A stretch of DNA of 64,000 nt from Methylomicrobium lacus LW14 (GCF_000527095.1 NZ_AZUN01000001.1:2397501-2461500), one strand, 5' to 3'. Shown: positions 1 to 8,880, numbered from the stretch's first letter. Numbers and translations are program-made. Notes: generated by a model not told the origin, from the sequence alone.

Positions 1-255
1 ACAGGCAGTCTGGGCGTGACGTTTAGGGATAACACCGTGATGTCTTTCGGCCCCGACACCGAAGTCACCGTTGATGAATACCTTTATAAGCCGGCGAAAG
101 GCGATTTAAAACTAGCCGCCAGCATCGTCAAGGGCACCCTGCATTACATCTCCGGCGTCATCGCCAAACTCAAACCCGAAGCAGTGTCGATCAACACACC
201 GACCGGCATTATCGGGGTTAGAGGCACACGATTTGTGGTAAAAGCGGAAGATTGA
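1..255 (+). CDS. FecR-domain protein, 3' end (cut by window edge)
   Basis: The frame is open from base 1, so the gene begins outside the window; only the last 84 codons are seen. The tail reads as a FecR-type beta-domain: a GSLGVTFRDNTVMSFGP stretch, then INTPTGIIGVRGTRF near the end, the usual FecR pattern of a charged beta-sheet repeat closing on a GVRGT motif. FecR domains are periplasmic or surface sensing/binding modules. The stop overlaps the following lipoprotein gene region with almost no gap, and the two are probably co-transcribed. From memory, FecR-like genes often sit beside CHASE2 cyclases, and one lies downstream here. The family call is good; no specific function can be given from the fragment. 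Confidence 0.75.
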   Translation, partial: TGSLGVTFRDNTVMSFGPDTEVTVDEYLYKPAKGDLKLAASIVKGTLHYISGVIAKLKPEAVSINTPTGIIGVRGTRFVVKAED

Positions 256-257
256 TC

Positions 258-863
258 ATGATGACAACGAATTCCATCAACATCTTGTCGCGCCTGGCAC
301 TTTTTGCCATCATGGGCATCGGCCTTACGGCTTGCTCCCCATCTTATGTGGTACTGCTGGAAGACGAAGGCAGCGTCGGCAAGGTGCAGATTACGACCCC
401 CGAAGGCACGACGGTGCTGGAAAAAGCACGCGAAGGCGCCGAGATCGGCGGCAAGACAGGAAAGACATTTGCCGTCAGCCAGCAACAAATCGATCAGGAT
501 TTTGGCGCCGCATTAGCGGCTAGCCCGATAAAGCCGGTGTCTTTCCAGCTTTATTTCAAGGAAGGCGGCATCCGTTTAACCGAAGCTTCCGCCGCTGGCC
601 TGCCGAAAATTTTGGAAGAAATCGGCCGCCGCCCAGCCCCCGATATTTCAGTGATCGGTCATACCGACACGATCGGCAACGACCAAGACAATGAGCGTTT
701 GAGCCTCGACCGAGCCAAGACTACCGCATCTTTGCTGCAACAAAAACAGTCTCATGTTATTAATATCACGGTCGAATCGCATGGCGAAAAGAATCCGTTG
801 GTGCCGACGCCCGACAACACCGGCGAACCTCGCAACCGCCGCGTGGAAGTGACGGTCAGGTAA
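258..863 (+). CDS. OmpA-family lipoprotein
   Basis: About 201 residues. The start is taken at the ATG at 258, with a GGAAG-like ribosome site before it; a TTG at 252 is possible but weaker. The N-terminus is a lipoprotein signal ending in the lipobox GLTAC, so the mature protein should be lipidated on Cys. The C-terminal half (about residues 90-200) is an OmpA-type peptidoglycan-binding domain: VIGHTDTIG, then NERLSLDRAKTTASLL, and a final NRRVEVTV. Family knowledge: such proteins tether the outer membrane to peptidoglycan. It follows the FecR-like gene directly and precedes the signalling genes, so this may be the envelope side of that locus (inference). Confidence 0.85.
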   Translation: MMTTNSINILSRLALFAIMGIGLTACSPSYVVLLEDEGSVGKVQITTPEGTTVLEKAREGAEIGGKTGKTFAVSQQQIDQDFGAALAASPIKPVSFQLYFKEGGIRLTEASAAGLPKILEEIGRRPAPDISVIGHTDTIGNDQDNERLSLDRAKTTASLLQQKQSHVINITVESHGEKNPLVPTPDNTGEPRNRRVEVTVR

Positions 864-977
864 CTTCACAAACTGCTTCCTGCTTCTCAATCCTTTTTTG
901 CGCCATTCTGTAAAGTGCAGCTTATAAAACACGCTCCACTCAATCATAACGATACTCTTTTGCGGCCCAAGCGCTCG

Positions 978-3155
978 ATGAAATTAGACGCATTGAATTC
1001 CAACCCCATCGCAATTTTAATTTGCGCCGACCCGAATGCTAGCCTGAACTTTCAGCAAGCATTGCTCGCTTCATCGCCGCACTGCACGGTCAAATGGCTT
1101 GAAGATCCCAGGCAAATCGTTCCTGCCTTATTACAGGATCACTATGCCCTCGTGCTGATCGATATAGACGGCAGCCGGATTGACGGCGAAGACCTAGTCC
1201 GAGCGATAAGAGCGCATTTTGCACCGGTCGAACTGCCGGTGCTGATCAGCCATGGCCCGTTATCGCTCGATAAACGCAATGCCGCGTTGGCAGCCGGCGC
1301 GAACGATTGGCTGAGCAACCCGATCGATACGACCGAAGCGATGCTAAGAATCAACAATTGCCTGACTCTGGGCACTTTATACCGCTCCAACAAAGCCATC
1401 CAGAATAAGCTCGAAGACGAAATAAAAACCCGAACCGCAAAACTCGACATGCTGATCGACAGCGGACTGATGATGTCGATGGAAAAAAGCCGATCCAAGT
1501 TGTTGAAACATATTCTGGTGGAAGGCCAGCGCCTGTTAAATTGCGACGGCGGCACCATGTACCTCGTCACCGAGGAAAATACGCTGCGTTTTGCCGAACG
1601 GACCCGCGACGATCACTTGCCCTTCGAAGAAATCGCGCTTTACGATAAGGCAACGGGCCAGCCCAATGAGATGTATGCCTCCACTTATGCGGCGCTGCAT
1701 AATCAAACGGTCATCATCGATGACGTGCACCAGAAAACCCGCTTCGACTGCAGCGGCACCCGCAAGTTTGACGCCCTGACCGGCTATCACACGGTCTCCC
1801 TGCTGACCGTGCCGATGGCGCCGCGCGGCGGCAAGGTAATCGGCATCTTACAGTTTTTTAACGCCAAAGATTCCTCGACCGGGAAGATTATGTCATTTCC
1901 TCCCGACATCATCGATCTGGTCGGTGCGCTTGCCGCGCAAGCCGCGGTGGCTCTGGACAATCTGCAACTGGTGCAAAACCAAAAGGACACGACCGAGAAC
2001 ATTATCCGGATCATGGCGGAGGCCCTGGACAGCAAAAGCCCGCATACCGGGCACCATTGCGTGCGGGTGCCCGAACTGGCGTTCATGCTGGCCGAAGCCG
2101 CCTGTAAAGAAACCCACGGCCCTTTGGCCGATTTCAATTTTGCCTCCGAAGATGAATGGTTCGAGTTTCGCGTCGGCGCCTGGCTGCACGACTGCGGCAA
2201 AGTCACGACGCCCGAATATGTGATTGAAAAAGCGACCAAGCTGGATACGATTCACAATCGCATTCACGAAATTCGGACGCGCTTTGAAGTCCTGTTGCGG
2301 GACGCCGAGATTGCCTGCCTGCAAGCCCGGCTGCGAGGTCAGGATGAAACGGCAGTCAACGCGACTTTTGAACAACGAAAGGCCGAACTCATGGATGATT
2401 TCGCCTTCATCGCCGCGTGCAATTTGGGCAAGGAAGCGATGCACCCAGCTGATATCGAGCGTATCGAAACGATTGCGCAAACGAAATGGCTGCGCCATTT
2501 TGACGACAGACTCGGCCTGTCCCGTGACGAACTGCATCGCCGCCAAGGCGAAACCCAAACACCGCTGCCGGTTGAAGAGTTCCTGTTGAGCGACAAAGCC
2601 TGCCACGTCATCCCGCGCAAGACTCAACAAAAACCCAGAGCCGAGCTCGGCATCAAAATGACCGTTCCCGAAAATCTTTATAATTACGGCGAACTCTATA
2701 ATTTGAGCGTGCAAAAAGGCACGCTGACTCTTGAAGATCGCTATAAGATCAACGAACATATCATCGAAACGATCAAAATGCTCGAACAATTGCCGTTTCC
2801 GGATACGTTGAAGCGCGTCCCGGAGTATGCCACCACACATCATGAAACGCTTGACGGACAGGGTTATCCGCGCCGATTATCCGCATCCGATTTGTCGATA
2901 CCCGCCCGGATCATGGCGATTGCTGATATTTTTGAAGCGCTGACCTCAGCCGACAGACCTTATAAACAGCCCTACAAGCTGTCCAAGTCACTCAAAATTC
3001 TGCACGACATGAAACTCAAGCGGCATATTGATCCTGACTTATTCGATCTTTTTTTAACCTCGGGAACTTACCGGAAGTTTGCCGAACTGTTTTTGGAGCC
3101 GGGGCAAATCGACGATGTCGATATCAGCGCCTTTCTAAGTTCCGCCAGCCATTAA
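978..3155 (+). CDS. REC-GAF-HD-GYP cyclic-di-GMP phosphodiesterase-like protein
   Basis: The ATG at 978 (725 residues) is preferred over an upstream GTG at 915. Residues about 8-130 form a response-regulator receiver (ALVLIDIDG with the phospho-acceptor region, then LISHGP and a GANDWLSNPID end). About 165-345 is a GAF sensor domain. The C-terminus is an HD-GYP domain: HTGHHCVRV, WLHDCGK (the HD metal pair), and HHETLDGQGYPR (the GYP signature). This predicts hydrolysis of c-di-GMP. About 170 residues, rich in charged helix, are inserted between the HD and GYP halves. It probably acts in the cytoplasm, as there are no membrane segments. It lies 12 nt upstream of the PDE gene, so the two are likely one operon. 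Confidence 0.85.
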   Translation: MKLDALNSNPIAILICADPNASLNFQQALLASSPHCTVKWLEDPRQIVPALLQDHYALVLIDIDGSRIDGEDLVRAIRAHFAPVELPVLISHGPLSLDKRNAALAAGANDWLSNPIDTTEAMLRINNCLTLGTLYRSNKAIQNKLEDEIKTRTAKLDMLIDSGLMMSMEKSRSKLLKHILVEGQRLLNCDGGTMYLVTEENTLRFAERTRDDHLPFEEIALYDKATGQPNEMYASTYAALHNQTVIIDDVHQKTRFDCSGTRKFDALTGYHTVSLLTVPMAPRGGKVIGILQFFNAKDSSTGKIMSFPPDIIDLVGALAAQAAVALDNLQLVQNQKDTTENIIRIMAEALDSKSPHTGHHCVRVPELAFMLAEAACKETHGPLADFNFASEDEWFEFRVGAWLHDCGKVTTPEYVIEKATKLDTIHNRIHEIRTRFEVLLRDAEIACLQARLRGQDETAVNATFEQRKAELMDDFAFIAACNLGKEAMHPADIERIETIAQTKWLRHFDDRLGLSRDELHRRQGETQTPLPVEEFLLSDKACHVIPRKTQQKPRAELGIKMTVPENLYNYGELYNLSVQKGTLTLEDRYKINEHIIETIKMLEQLPFPDTLKRVPEYATTHHETLDGQGYPRRLSASDLSIPARIMAIADIFEALTSADRPYKQPYKLSKSLKILHDMKLKRHIDPDLFDLFLTSGTYRKFAELFLEPGQIDDVDISAFLSSASH

Positions 3156-3167
3156 ACCGGAGGTTTT

Positions 3168-4034
3168 TTGAACATTGCACGCCCGCCTTTTCGAGTCGAT
3201 TCCGCCCAGACAGCCGAAGAGGCCGGCGTCGAAATCGTGCAGGCCTTTATAGCGATCGAAAATCTGCCCGAAAAAGTCAGCCGGGTTTTTGCGACTCTCC
3301 TAAGCTGCCTCGATGCTGCGCCGGATGATCCGCTCGCCGTTGCCGGTCATCGCCTGGCCCGGGCCATCGATCATGACGATCCCCGCCTCGACCTGCCCTA
3401 TCATAATCAACAGCATGTTTGCGAGGTGATGCTGTGTTGTCATTATCTGGCGCGGCGGCTCAACCTGGATCGGCGAGAGACGCTCGAAATCCTGCTGGCC
3501 TCGCTCTTCCACGACTTCCGGCATGACGGCACAAGCAATGGCAGCTTACCTTTCCGCTTAGAGCGCAATTCGGTCGTCCTGGCCGAACCTTATTTGCTTG
3601 CCGCCGGAGTCACACCGGCCCAACGCCGCAAACTGGCGGCGCTGGTGCTGGCGACCCATCCGAGCGCCGGCCAACCGGTCGCCCATGGCAGCTACAATCA
3701 CCATCATCATCGCGCGCCGCTGCCGGAAATTCCCGCCGCCGCACCCGAATTGATCGCACTCCACAGCCGCCCCGCCGCCGACCACGCCTTGATCCTGTGC
3801 GCTGCGGACATCTTGCCATCGATAGGCCTAACGATAGCTTATGCGCTGGCATTGCAGGAAAAACTGTCTAAAGAATGGGGTGCGGATCTAGGCATTGAGG
3901 ATAAATTGCGCTTCATCGACAGCACCCTGCCTATTTTTGCCGTTTGCGATTTTTTTGCGCCGAACATTCATCGCCTCAAAGCCTATTTAATGGATCAGCT
4001 TCAGACTCAACACAATGCACGCAAAATCGGCTAA
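3168..4034 (+). CDS. class I-type (3',5'-cyclic nucleotide) phosphodiesterase-like HD protein
   Basis: 288 residues, starting at TTG 3168 behind a strong GGAGG at 3159-3163. Two motifs match the eukaryotic-type class I PDE fold. YHNQQHVCEV at residues about 78-87 resembles the catalytic YHN..H box. HDFRHDGTSN at 115-124 nearly fits the class I signature H-D-x-x-H-x-G-x-x-N. A third likely metal Asp lies in ILCAADILP near the C-terminus. No membrane or regulatory domain is visible. The last 20 nt overlap the start of a CHASE2 cyclase gene, so synthesis and degradation of the cyclic nucleotide are probably translationally coupled. The substrate (cAMP or cGMP) is inferred from family and context. 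Plain HD hydrolase is the alternative reading. Confidence 0.7.
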   Translation: MNIARPPFRVDSAQTAEEAGVEIVQAFIAIENLPEKVSRVFATLLSCLDAAPDDPLAVAGHRLARAIDHDDPRLDLPYHNQQHVCEVMLCCHYLARRLNLDRRETLEILLASLFHDFRHDGTSNGSLPFRLERNSVVLAEPYLLAAGVTPAQRRKLAALVLATHPSAGQPVAHGSYNHHHHRAPLPEIPAAAPELIALHSRPAADHALILCAADILPSIGLTIAYALALQEKLSKEWGADLGIEDKLRFIDSTLPIFAVCDFFAPNIHRLKAYLMDQLQTQHNARKIG

Positions 4035-6153
4035 GTCGCGCGCAGGCCTTGGGTTCACGCTGCTGACAATTGCCTCTGCCGCATTTCTGCAACTGTCCAA
4101 TCCTCTCCCGCTGCAAACCCTGCGCAACACGACTTTCGACCAGCTCCAACGCTTCCAGCCGCGCACTTACCAGGATGCACCGGTCAGGATCATCGATATC
4201 GATGACGAAAGTCTCAAGCGCCTGGGGCAATGGCCTTGGCCGCGCACTCGCCTGGCCAAGCTGCTTGCGGCCTTGAAGCAGGCGGAACCCAAAGCCATTG
4301 CCTTCGATATATTGTTCGCGGAAGCCGACCGCACGTCGCCGCAAGCGATGCTGAATCTCTGGCCGGTTTCCCAGGATCTGCGCCGCCTGCTCGCCAAACT
4401 GCCCGACCACGACCGGATTTTTGCCGAGGAAATGGCCGGCAGCCGCGTGGTCATCGGTTTCTCCCCCGATGACACAAGCAGTGCCGAACCCCAACCGCCC
4501 CCATCGAAGGCGCGCTTCGTCGAAATCGGCGGTTCGCCGAAGCCTTATCTGCCGCCCATTCAGGGCTTCGTTGCGCCGTTGCCGCCTTTCGAAGAGGCCG
4601 CCGAAGGCATCGGCGCCCTCACCTTCATCCCCGATGCGGACGGCATCATCCGGAAAATCCCGCTGCTGCTGAACTATCGCGGCACGCTCGTGCCATCGCT
4701 TGCCGCCGAAACCTTGCGCATCGCGCAGCAGGCCAAGAACTTCACGATCACGTCTGGCATCGAGAACGGCGCCGGCATCAGCGAAATCCGCATCGGCAAG
4801 ATTACCGTGCCGACGACGGCGCAGGGCGAAATCTGGATTCATTACACCCGACCGGAAGCCAGGCGTTTGATACCGGCATGGAAGATCCTTTCCGGGAATA
4901 TTCCCGCGGCCGAATTGCAAGGCCGCATCCTGCTGATCGGCGCTTCGGCTCAGGGCCTGATGGATCTGCGCTTCAGCCCGCACGGCGACATTATTCCGGG
5001 CAGCGAAATTCACGCGCAGGCGCTCGAACAAATGCTGAGCGGCAACCATTTGCTCCGCCCTTCCTGGTCGAATTCACTCGAATTGCTGATCTTTACGCTG
5101 AGCGGCGTAGCGGTCGGCCTGATCACTTTGAATGCCGGCGCCCTGGCCTCATTCGGCGTTTTCATGCTGACCCTGGCATGCCTTTGGCTTGGCGCCTGGC
5201 AGACCTATCAAAGCCACCATCTGCTCGTTGATCCGATGGTTCCGGGCGCAGGCCTCGGGCTGGTTTTTCTAGTCGCCAGCGTCTTCCGGCACCTATACAG
5301 TGAACGCCGGCAACGCTGGGTCAAGGAAGCGTTTTCACGTTACATCTCGCCGAACCGGGTCGAGCATCTGATCGAGCATCCCGAAGCGCTCGAGCTCGGC
5401 GGCCGCCGCCAGGTTTGCAGCTTCGTGTTCAGCGACCTGGCCGACTTTACCGGCCTGATGGAAAGCATGGACCCCGGCGAAGCGGTGGCCTTGCTGAATC
5501 ATTATCTGGACGAGATGATCGCGATCGCCTTTCTGCATCACGGCACGCTGGACCGCATCGTCGGCGATGCGGTCGCGATCATGTTTTCGGCGCCTTTGGA
5601 GCAAAAAGACCATCAACGCCGGGCGCTGGAATGCGCGATCGACATGCAGCGTTTCGCCCACCGATACAGCCAGGATTTGAACGCAAAAGGCATCCGCTTC
5701 GGACAGACCCGGATCGGCGTCCATACCGGCGAAGTGATTGTCGGCAATTTCGGCGGCAATACCATTTTCGATTACCGGGCGCTCGGCGATCCGGTTAATA
5801 CGGCCTCAAGGCTCGAAGGCGCGAATAAATATCTCGGCACGTCGATCTGCGTATCGGAAGCGGCGCTGGCCGGCTGCCCCGATATCCCCGCCCGCCCGAT
5901 CGGACGTTTGCGGGTCAAGGGAAAAACGATTCCCTTGCAGGTTTTCGAACCGCTGGCGGCAGCAGAGGCCGGACACGCAGCGCTGCACGATTATTTGACC
6001 GCCTATCAATTGCTGCGCGATCAACAGGCAAGTGCCCTTGATGCGTTCCGGAAACTGACGGCCAATTATCCTGACGATGCGCTCGCGGCTTTTCACCTGC
6101 AACGCCTGAGTGCAAACAAAACCGGCGATTTGATTGAATTGACAGGAAAATAA
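4015..6153 (+). CDS. CHASE2-domain class III adenylate/guanylate cyclase
   Basis: 712 residues. An N-terminal membrane segment is followed by an extracytoplasmic CHASE2 sensor (about 30-340; VRIIDIDDESLKRLGQWPWPR is typical). Next come a cluster of about three transmembrane helices (about 345-430) and a class III cyclase domain (about 465-650). Visible catalytic elements are FSDLADFT near residue 472 with the first metal Asp, VGDAVAIMF near 518 with the second, and DYRALGDPVNTASRLE, where the Asp-type and Asn/Arg catalytic positions lie. The domain should make cAMP or cGMP in the cytoplasm in response to a periplasmic cue. The C-terminal 60 residues look helical. The start overlaps the phosphodiesterase gene by 20 nt. 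Confidence 0.88.
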   Translation: MHAKSAKSRAGLGFTLLTIASAAFLQLSNPLPLQTLRNTTFDQLQRFQPRTYQDAPVRIIDIDDESLKRLGQWPWPRTRLAKLLAALKQAEPKAIAFDILFAEADRTSPQAMLNLWPVSQDLRRLLAKLPDHDRIFAEEMAGSRVVIGFSPDDTSSAEPQPPPSKARFVEIGGSPKPYLPPIQGFVAPLPPFEEAAEGIGALTFIPDADGIIRKIPLLLNYRGTLVPSLAAETLRIAQQAKNFTITSGIENGAGISEIRIGKITVPTTAQGEIWIHYTRPEARRLIPAWKILSGNIPAAELQGRILLIGASAQGLMDLRFSPHGDIIPGSEIHAQALEQMLSGNHLLRPSWSNSLELLIFTLSGVAVGLITLNAGALASFGVFMLTLACLWLGAWQTYQSHHLLVDPMVPGAGLGLVFLVASVFRHLYSERRQRWVKEAFSRYISPNRVEHLIEHPEALELGGRRQVCSFVFSDLADFTGLMESMDPGEAVALLNHYLDEMIAIAFLHHGTLDRIVGDAVAIMFSAPLEQKDHQRRALECAIDMQRFAHRYSQDLNAKGIRFGQTRIGVHTGEVIVGNFGGNTIFDYRALGDPVNTASRLEGANKYLGTSICVSEAALAGCPDIPARPIGRLRVKGKTIPLQVFEPLAAAEAGHAALHDYLTAYQLLRDQQASALDAFRKLTANYPDDALAAFHLQRLSANKTGDLIELTGK

Positions 6154-6351
6154 GCTGTAAAAATCTAAAATTGAGCCGAAATGTTCTGAAATTGGCTTAG
6201 AATTTCCGCTTCATTGAAAATTAAGGAAAAATTCACCTAAATTGATCGATACAAACCGGCCAAAAGCTGACTGCCACATTATAAGCGTCCGTGGCAGCAG
6301 GCGATTCGTTAGCTGCCGGTCGGTTATTGTAGATGCTTGATTGCAAGACCT

Positions 6352-6397
6352 GGTACCGTAATTGAGTGGTACCGTAATTGAGCTGGTACCGTAATTG
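6352..6397. repeat. three tandem copies of ggtaccgtaattgag
   Basis: Copies lie at 6352-6366, 6368-6382 and 6385-6397 (the last shortened), separated by 1-2 bases. Each begins with the palindrome GGTACC. They sit exactly where the IS3 orfA remnant loses its reading, so the array probably arose at or after the break. No function is known. Confidence 0.9.
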
Positions 6398-6404
6398 GTA
6401 CGTA

Positions 6405-6548
6405 ACGTCTCTGCCGTACCACCGATCTTGGCAGAAATGGATGAATTGCAGCCCATTCCGAAGTATATTCGTCCTGATACTCCCGTACCATGCGAATTGC
6501 CCGTTCCCGAAATTCGGGTGAATAATAATTTGTGGTTTTCTCTTTCAT
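6405..6548 (-). pseudogene. IS3-family orfA remnant, frameshifted and truncated
   Basis: On the minus strand the start MKEKTTNYYSPEFRERAIRM followed by SEWAAI is the classic N-terminus of IS3-group OrfA, the helix-turn-helix accessory transposase protein. After AIH the family reading continues in another frame as SISAKIGGTAETLRT, consistent with loss of one base near 6437. It then ends abruptly at the ggtaccgtaattgag repeats. No orfB and no inverted repeats are seen nearby, so this is a dead fragment. Confidence 0.85.
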
Positions 6549-6807
6549 CGCTTCATCTTCTCAAAAGTTGAAGCCTCCATCAAACCCGGGGCGATTCATG
6601 CAAGAATTTACAAGCCCATACAGAAAGAGTAGACTTTAAACGCCTGATTTTTTAAGGATGCATCGGAGCGAGAAGACCGAGAGTTCTATCAGCCTTGAAT
6701 ACCAAAGAATTCATGTAACTGAAAAAACCGTCAGAATGCTGGGTGGAATTCCCACTAACAATGAACCCCACAATGTACCCATAGCACTTCAAACCAAGGA
6801 GGTATCT

Positions 6808-6948
6808 ATGAAGAGATTCAACTTAAAATTCCTAGCAAGTTGGGTTGTAGTACTGTCGGTTTTCGTTGGCGCTGGAGGGGCACAGTACATCTGTGCTCGA
6901 TCCAATGCTTCTTTATCATTGTCCGTACATCCTACGGCTTTTATTTAA
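6808..6948 (+). CDS. small hydrophobic leader-type ORF, perhaps a truncated gene
   Basis: 46 residues from ATG 6808, behind an excellent AAGGAGGT site at about 6797-6803. Residues 7-25 are a single hydrophobic segment ending GAGGAQ, like a signal peptide with a cleavage site. The remaining 20 residues are unlike any family I recognise and look like out-of-frame sequence. This suggests the original exported protein was cut off when the island inserted. It could instead be a short membrane peptide. It lies 23 nt before the first DUF488 gene. Confidence 0.45.
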   Translation: MKRFNLKFLASWVVVLSVFVGAGGAQYICARSNASLSLSVHPTAFI

Positions 6949-6971
6949 ATATTTTAAAGCCTGGAGAGACA

Positions 6972-7529
6972 ATGGCGAACTTATATAGCATAGGTTACGG
7001 AAATCGGCCATGGCAATCCTTTTTGAATCTGCTGAAGGCAAAAAACTGCGAATTTCTTATCGATGTCCGTAGTAGTCCTTACTCAAAGTTCAATCAGTCA
7101 TTTAGCCGGGAGTCATTGCTTAAGTTATGCAAAGAAGCCGGCATACGTTATGTTTTCATGGGCGATACCTTGGGGGGAAAACCCTCTTCAGAGGAATATT
7201 TTGATTCCAGCGGAAAAATCGATTACATCAAATTATCCGAAACGCGAGAATTTCAATTTGGAGTTTCCAGGCTAATTACCGCCAATAATAAAAAATTAGT
7301 TTCTTTCATCATGTGTAGCGAACTACGGCCTCAAGATTGTCACCGGACGAAACTAATTGGCGCTGAGCTCAAAGAGCATGGTGTTGAAATTATCCATATT
7401 GATGAAAATGATAAAGATGTATCCCAGGAAGAGGTTATTGCTCGTTTGACTGGAGGCCAAGATAATATATTTGAAGCAGACCCAGTTATATCTCGCTCTC
7501 GCGGTTCTTATTTGAAAGCCGCAAAATGA
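6972..7529 (+). CDS. DUF488-family protein (first of pair)
   Basis: 185 residues from ATG 6972, with GGAGAG 5 nt upstream. DUF488 hallmarks are the opening SIGYGNRPW, then LIDVRSSPYSKFNQSF, MGDTLGGKP, and near the end CSELRPQDCHRTKL, the conserved Cys-His-Arg motif. The family's biochemistry is poorly known; some members occur in nucleic-acid-modification and defence loci. The gene is AT-richer than the chromosomal genes on either side. Its stop overlaps the start of the second DUF488 gene by 4 nt (ATGA), and that in turn overlaps the third gene, so all three form one operon. Confidence 0.85.
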   Translation: MANLYSIGYGNRPWQSFLNLLKAKNCEFLIDVRSSPYSKFNQSFSRESLLKLCKEAGIRYVFMGDTLGGKPSSEEYFDSSGKIDYIKLSETREFQFGVSRLITANNKKLVSFIMCSELRPQDCHRTKLIGAELKEHGVEIIHIDENDKDVSQEEVIARLTGGQDNIFEADPVISRSRGSYLKAAK

Positions 7530-8020
7530 TCGAGCACATTTTTACAATCGGTGGTTATGGCCACACTTTGAATAGTTTTTTCGGCCAGTTAAGCGAAAAT
7601 AATATTGAAGTCTTAGTCGATATACGGCAACGCCGCGGAATGCGTGGAATAAAATACGCATTTTTAAACGCCAGTGCACTTCAGGAGGAATTGCGTAATC
7701 GCAACATAGCGTATATTCACCTGAAAGAACTAGCACCCACAACAACGATTCGTGATGCTCAAAAATCGTCTGATGTTGCGTCAAAAACAACTAAAAGAGA
7801 TCGGTCAACTCTGTCTGAATGTTTTATAACGCTATATGAATCAGAGATTCTGAGTAAAAACTCAGAATACGCTTTACAAAAGAAGTTAGAGCCATATAAA
7901 CGCATCTGTTTCTTCTGTGTGGAGGGCACGCCTAAAGCATGTCACCGAGCACTTGTTGCAGATTGGCTTTCAGCTGCGTTAAAAATCCAAATAACTCACA
8001 TAGGAGCATTGAATGAGTAG
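7526..8020 (+). CDS. DUF488-family protein (second of pair)
   Basis: 164 residues from ATG 7526, overlapping the preceding gene by 4 nt. It keeps the family frame: TIGGYGHTLNSFF, VLVDIRQRRGMRG, and CVEGTPKACHRALVADWL with Cys-His-Arg. It is shorter and quite diverged from its neighbour, lacking the SSPYSKFN and LGGKP forms. The two are therefore distinct subfamilies rather than a recent duplication, which suggests a heteromeric pair (inference). The stop overlaps the start of the third gene at 8013. Confidence 0.85.
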   Translation: MIEHIFTIGGYGHTLNSFFGQLSENNIEVLVDIRQRRGMRGIKYAFLNASALQEELRNRNIAYIHLKELAPTTTIRDAQKSSDVASKTTKRDRSTLSECFITLYESEILSKNSEYALQKKLEPYKRICFFCVEGTPKACHRALVADWLSAALKIQITHIGALNE

Positions 8021-8117
8021 CGTTTTGATTGTTTCTCGCACAAGAATGAAAAACGGAAACGTATGCATTGGTGGTTTCGATATTGAAAGTAAGCAAAGTG
8101 TGCGCCTTCTGACGTAA
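8013..8117 (+). pseudogene. third operon gene, 5' fragment, split by IS66
   Basis: ATG 8013 overlaps the end of the second DUF488 gene and follows AGGAG. The reading MSSVLIVSRTRMKNGN continues to VRLLT and stops inside the IS66 left end. Removing 8114-10519 and one copy of the 8-bp duplication joins it in frame to the fragment ending at 11041. The rebuilt protein has 204 residues. The N-terminus resembles proteins I recall as dual OB-fold domain proteins; that naming is from memory and needs a search. Confidence 0.85.
8106..8113. repeat. IS66 target-site duplication, left copy
   Basis: The sequence is cttctgac, repeated exactly at 10520-10527. An 8-bp duplication is the known size for the IS66 family. 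Confidence 0.95.
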
Positions 8118-8190
8118 GCGTTCAACCGTACCGCCTATAAAATAATTTTCGTCTGTTGCATCCTGTCCTTTTTTTGTCAGGAGTTTTGGC

Positions 8191-8478
8191 ATGGCTATCA
8201 CAGCGAAATGGCGTCAGCATATTGAAGCGTGGCAACGTAGCGGGCTATCACAAGCCGCGTATTGCGCCGAGCGGCAACTCAATGTCCGTACCTTCACGGC
8301 GCGTTTGAGCGACTATCGCAAATTGCCCCAGCCAGAGTCGGCAGCCTTAATACCGGTGCATGTTCAGCCGTCTGCGCCTGCCGCGATTGTCTTCACGCAT
8401 GCCCAAGGTCACCGCCTGGAGTTGTCCGCTACCGTATCAGCGCGCTGGGTGGCTGAGTTGTTGCGATGCCTGGCTTGA
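8191..8478 (+). CDS. tnpA: IS66 accessory protein TnpA
   Basis: 95 residues. The start WRQHIEAWQRSGLSQAAYCA is the small helix-turn-helix protein at the head of IS66 elements; it is required for transposition but its exact role is unclear. Its end overlaps tnpB by 13 nt, as is usual for the family. Confidence 0.9.
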   Translation: MAITAKWRQHIEAWQRSGLSQAAYCAERQLNVRTFTARLSDYRKLPQPESAALIPVHVQPSAPAAIVFTHAQGHRLELSATVSARWVAELLRCLA

Positions 8479-8816
8479 TTGCGAGTCCGGCACAGATCTG
8501 GCTGGCGGTGGCGCCGGTCGATATGCGGCGCGGCCTGGATGGCTTAACCGCAATCGTCCAGCAAAGCCTGGGGCACCCGCCTGGCTGCGGATCGGCCTTC
8601 ATCTTCCGCAACCGTGCCGGCAACCGCTTGCGCCTGTTGCTGTGGGACGGCAATGGGGTTTGGCTGTGCCAGCGGCGGTTGCATCGAGGCAGTTTTGTTT
8701 GGCCCAAAGCCTCTGACCCGGTCTTTGCGCTCAGTCAGGCCCAGTGGCAGTGGCTTGTGGCTGGTGTCGATTGGCAACGGCTATCGGCACAACCGTCAAC
8801 AGAATGGCGGGTGTAA
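8466..8816 (+). CDS. tnpB: IS66 accessory protein TnpB
   Basis: 116 residues, overlapping tnpA. Family signatures are VDMRRGLDGL, FIFRNRAGNRLRLLLWDGNG and WLCQRRL. This is the IS66 Orf2 protein, whose biochemical role is unresolved. The C-terminus is at the usual distance before tnpC. Confidence 0.92.
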   Translation: MPGLIASPAQIWLAVAPVDMRRGLDGLTAIVQQSLGHPPGCGSAFIFRNRAGNRLRLLLWDGNGVWLCQRRLHRGSFVWPKASDPVFALSQAQWQWLVAGVDWQRLSAQPSTEWRV

Positions 8817-8880
8817 GGCACGGTATTGAAACCTAGTAAAATCAAGGCGTTCAGTGGGTTTATGCAGTATAATAACGGCC

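Larger units (their letters stand above)
6154..6657. other. intergenic accessory junction
   Basis: No intact gene is seen between the cyclase and the accessory island. The stretch holds a broken IS3 orfA start and a three-copy tandem repeat, listed separately. It marks the left edge of the AT-richer island. Confidence 0.7.
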
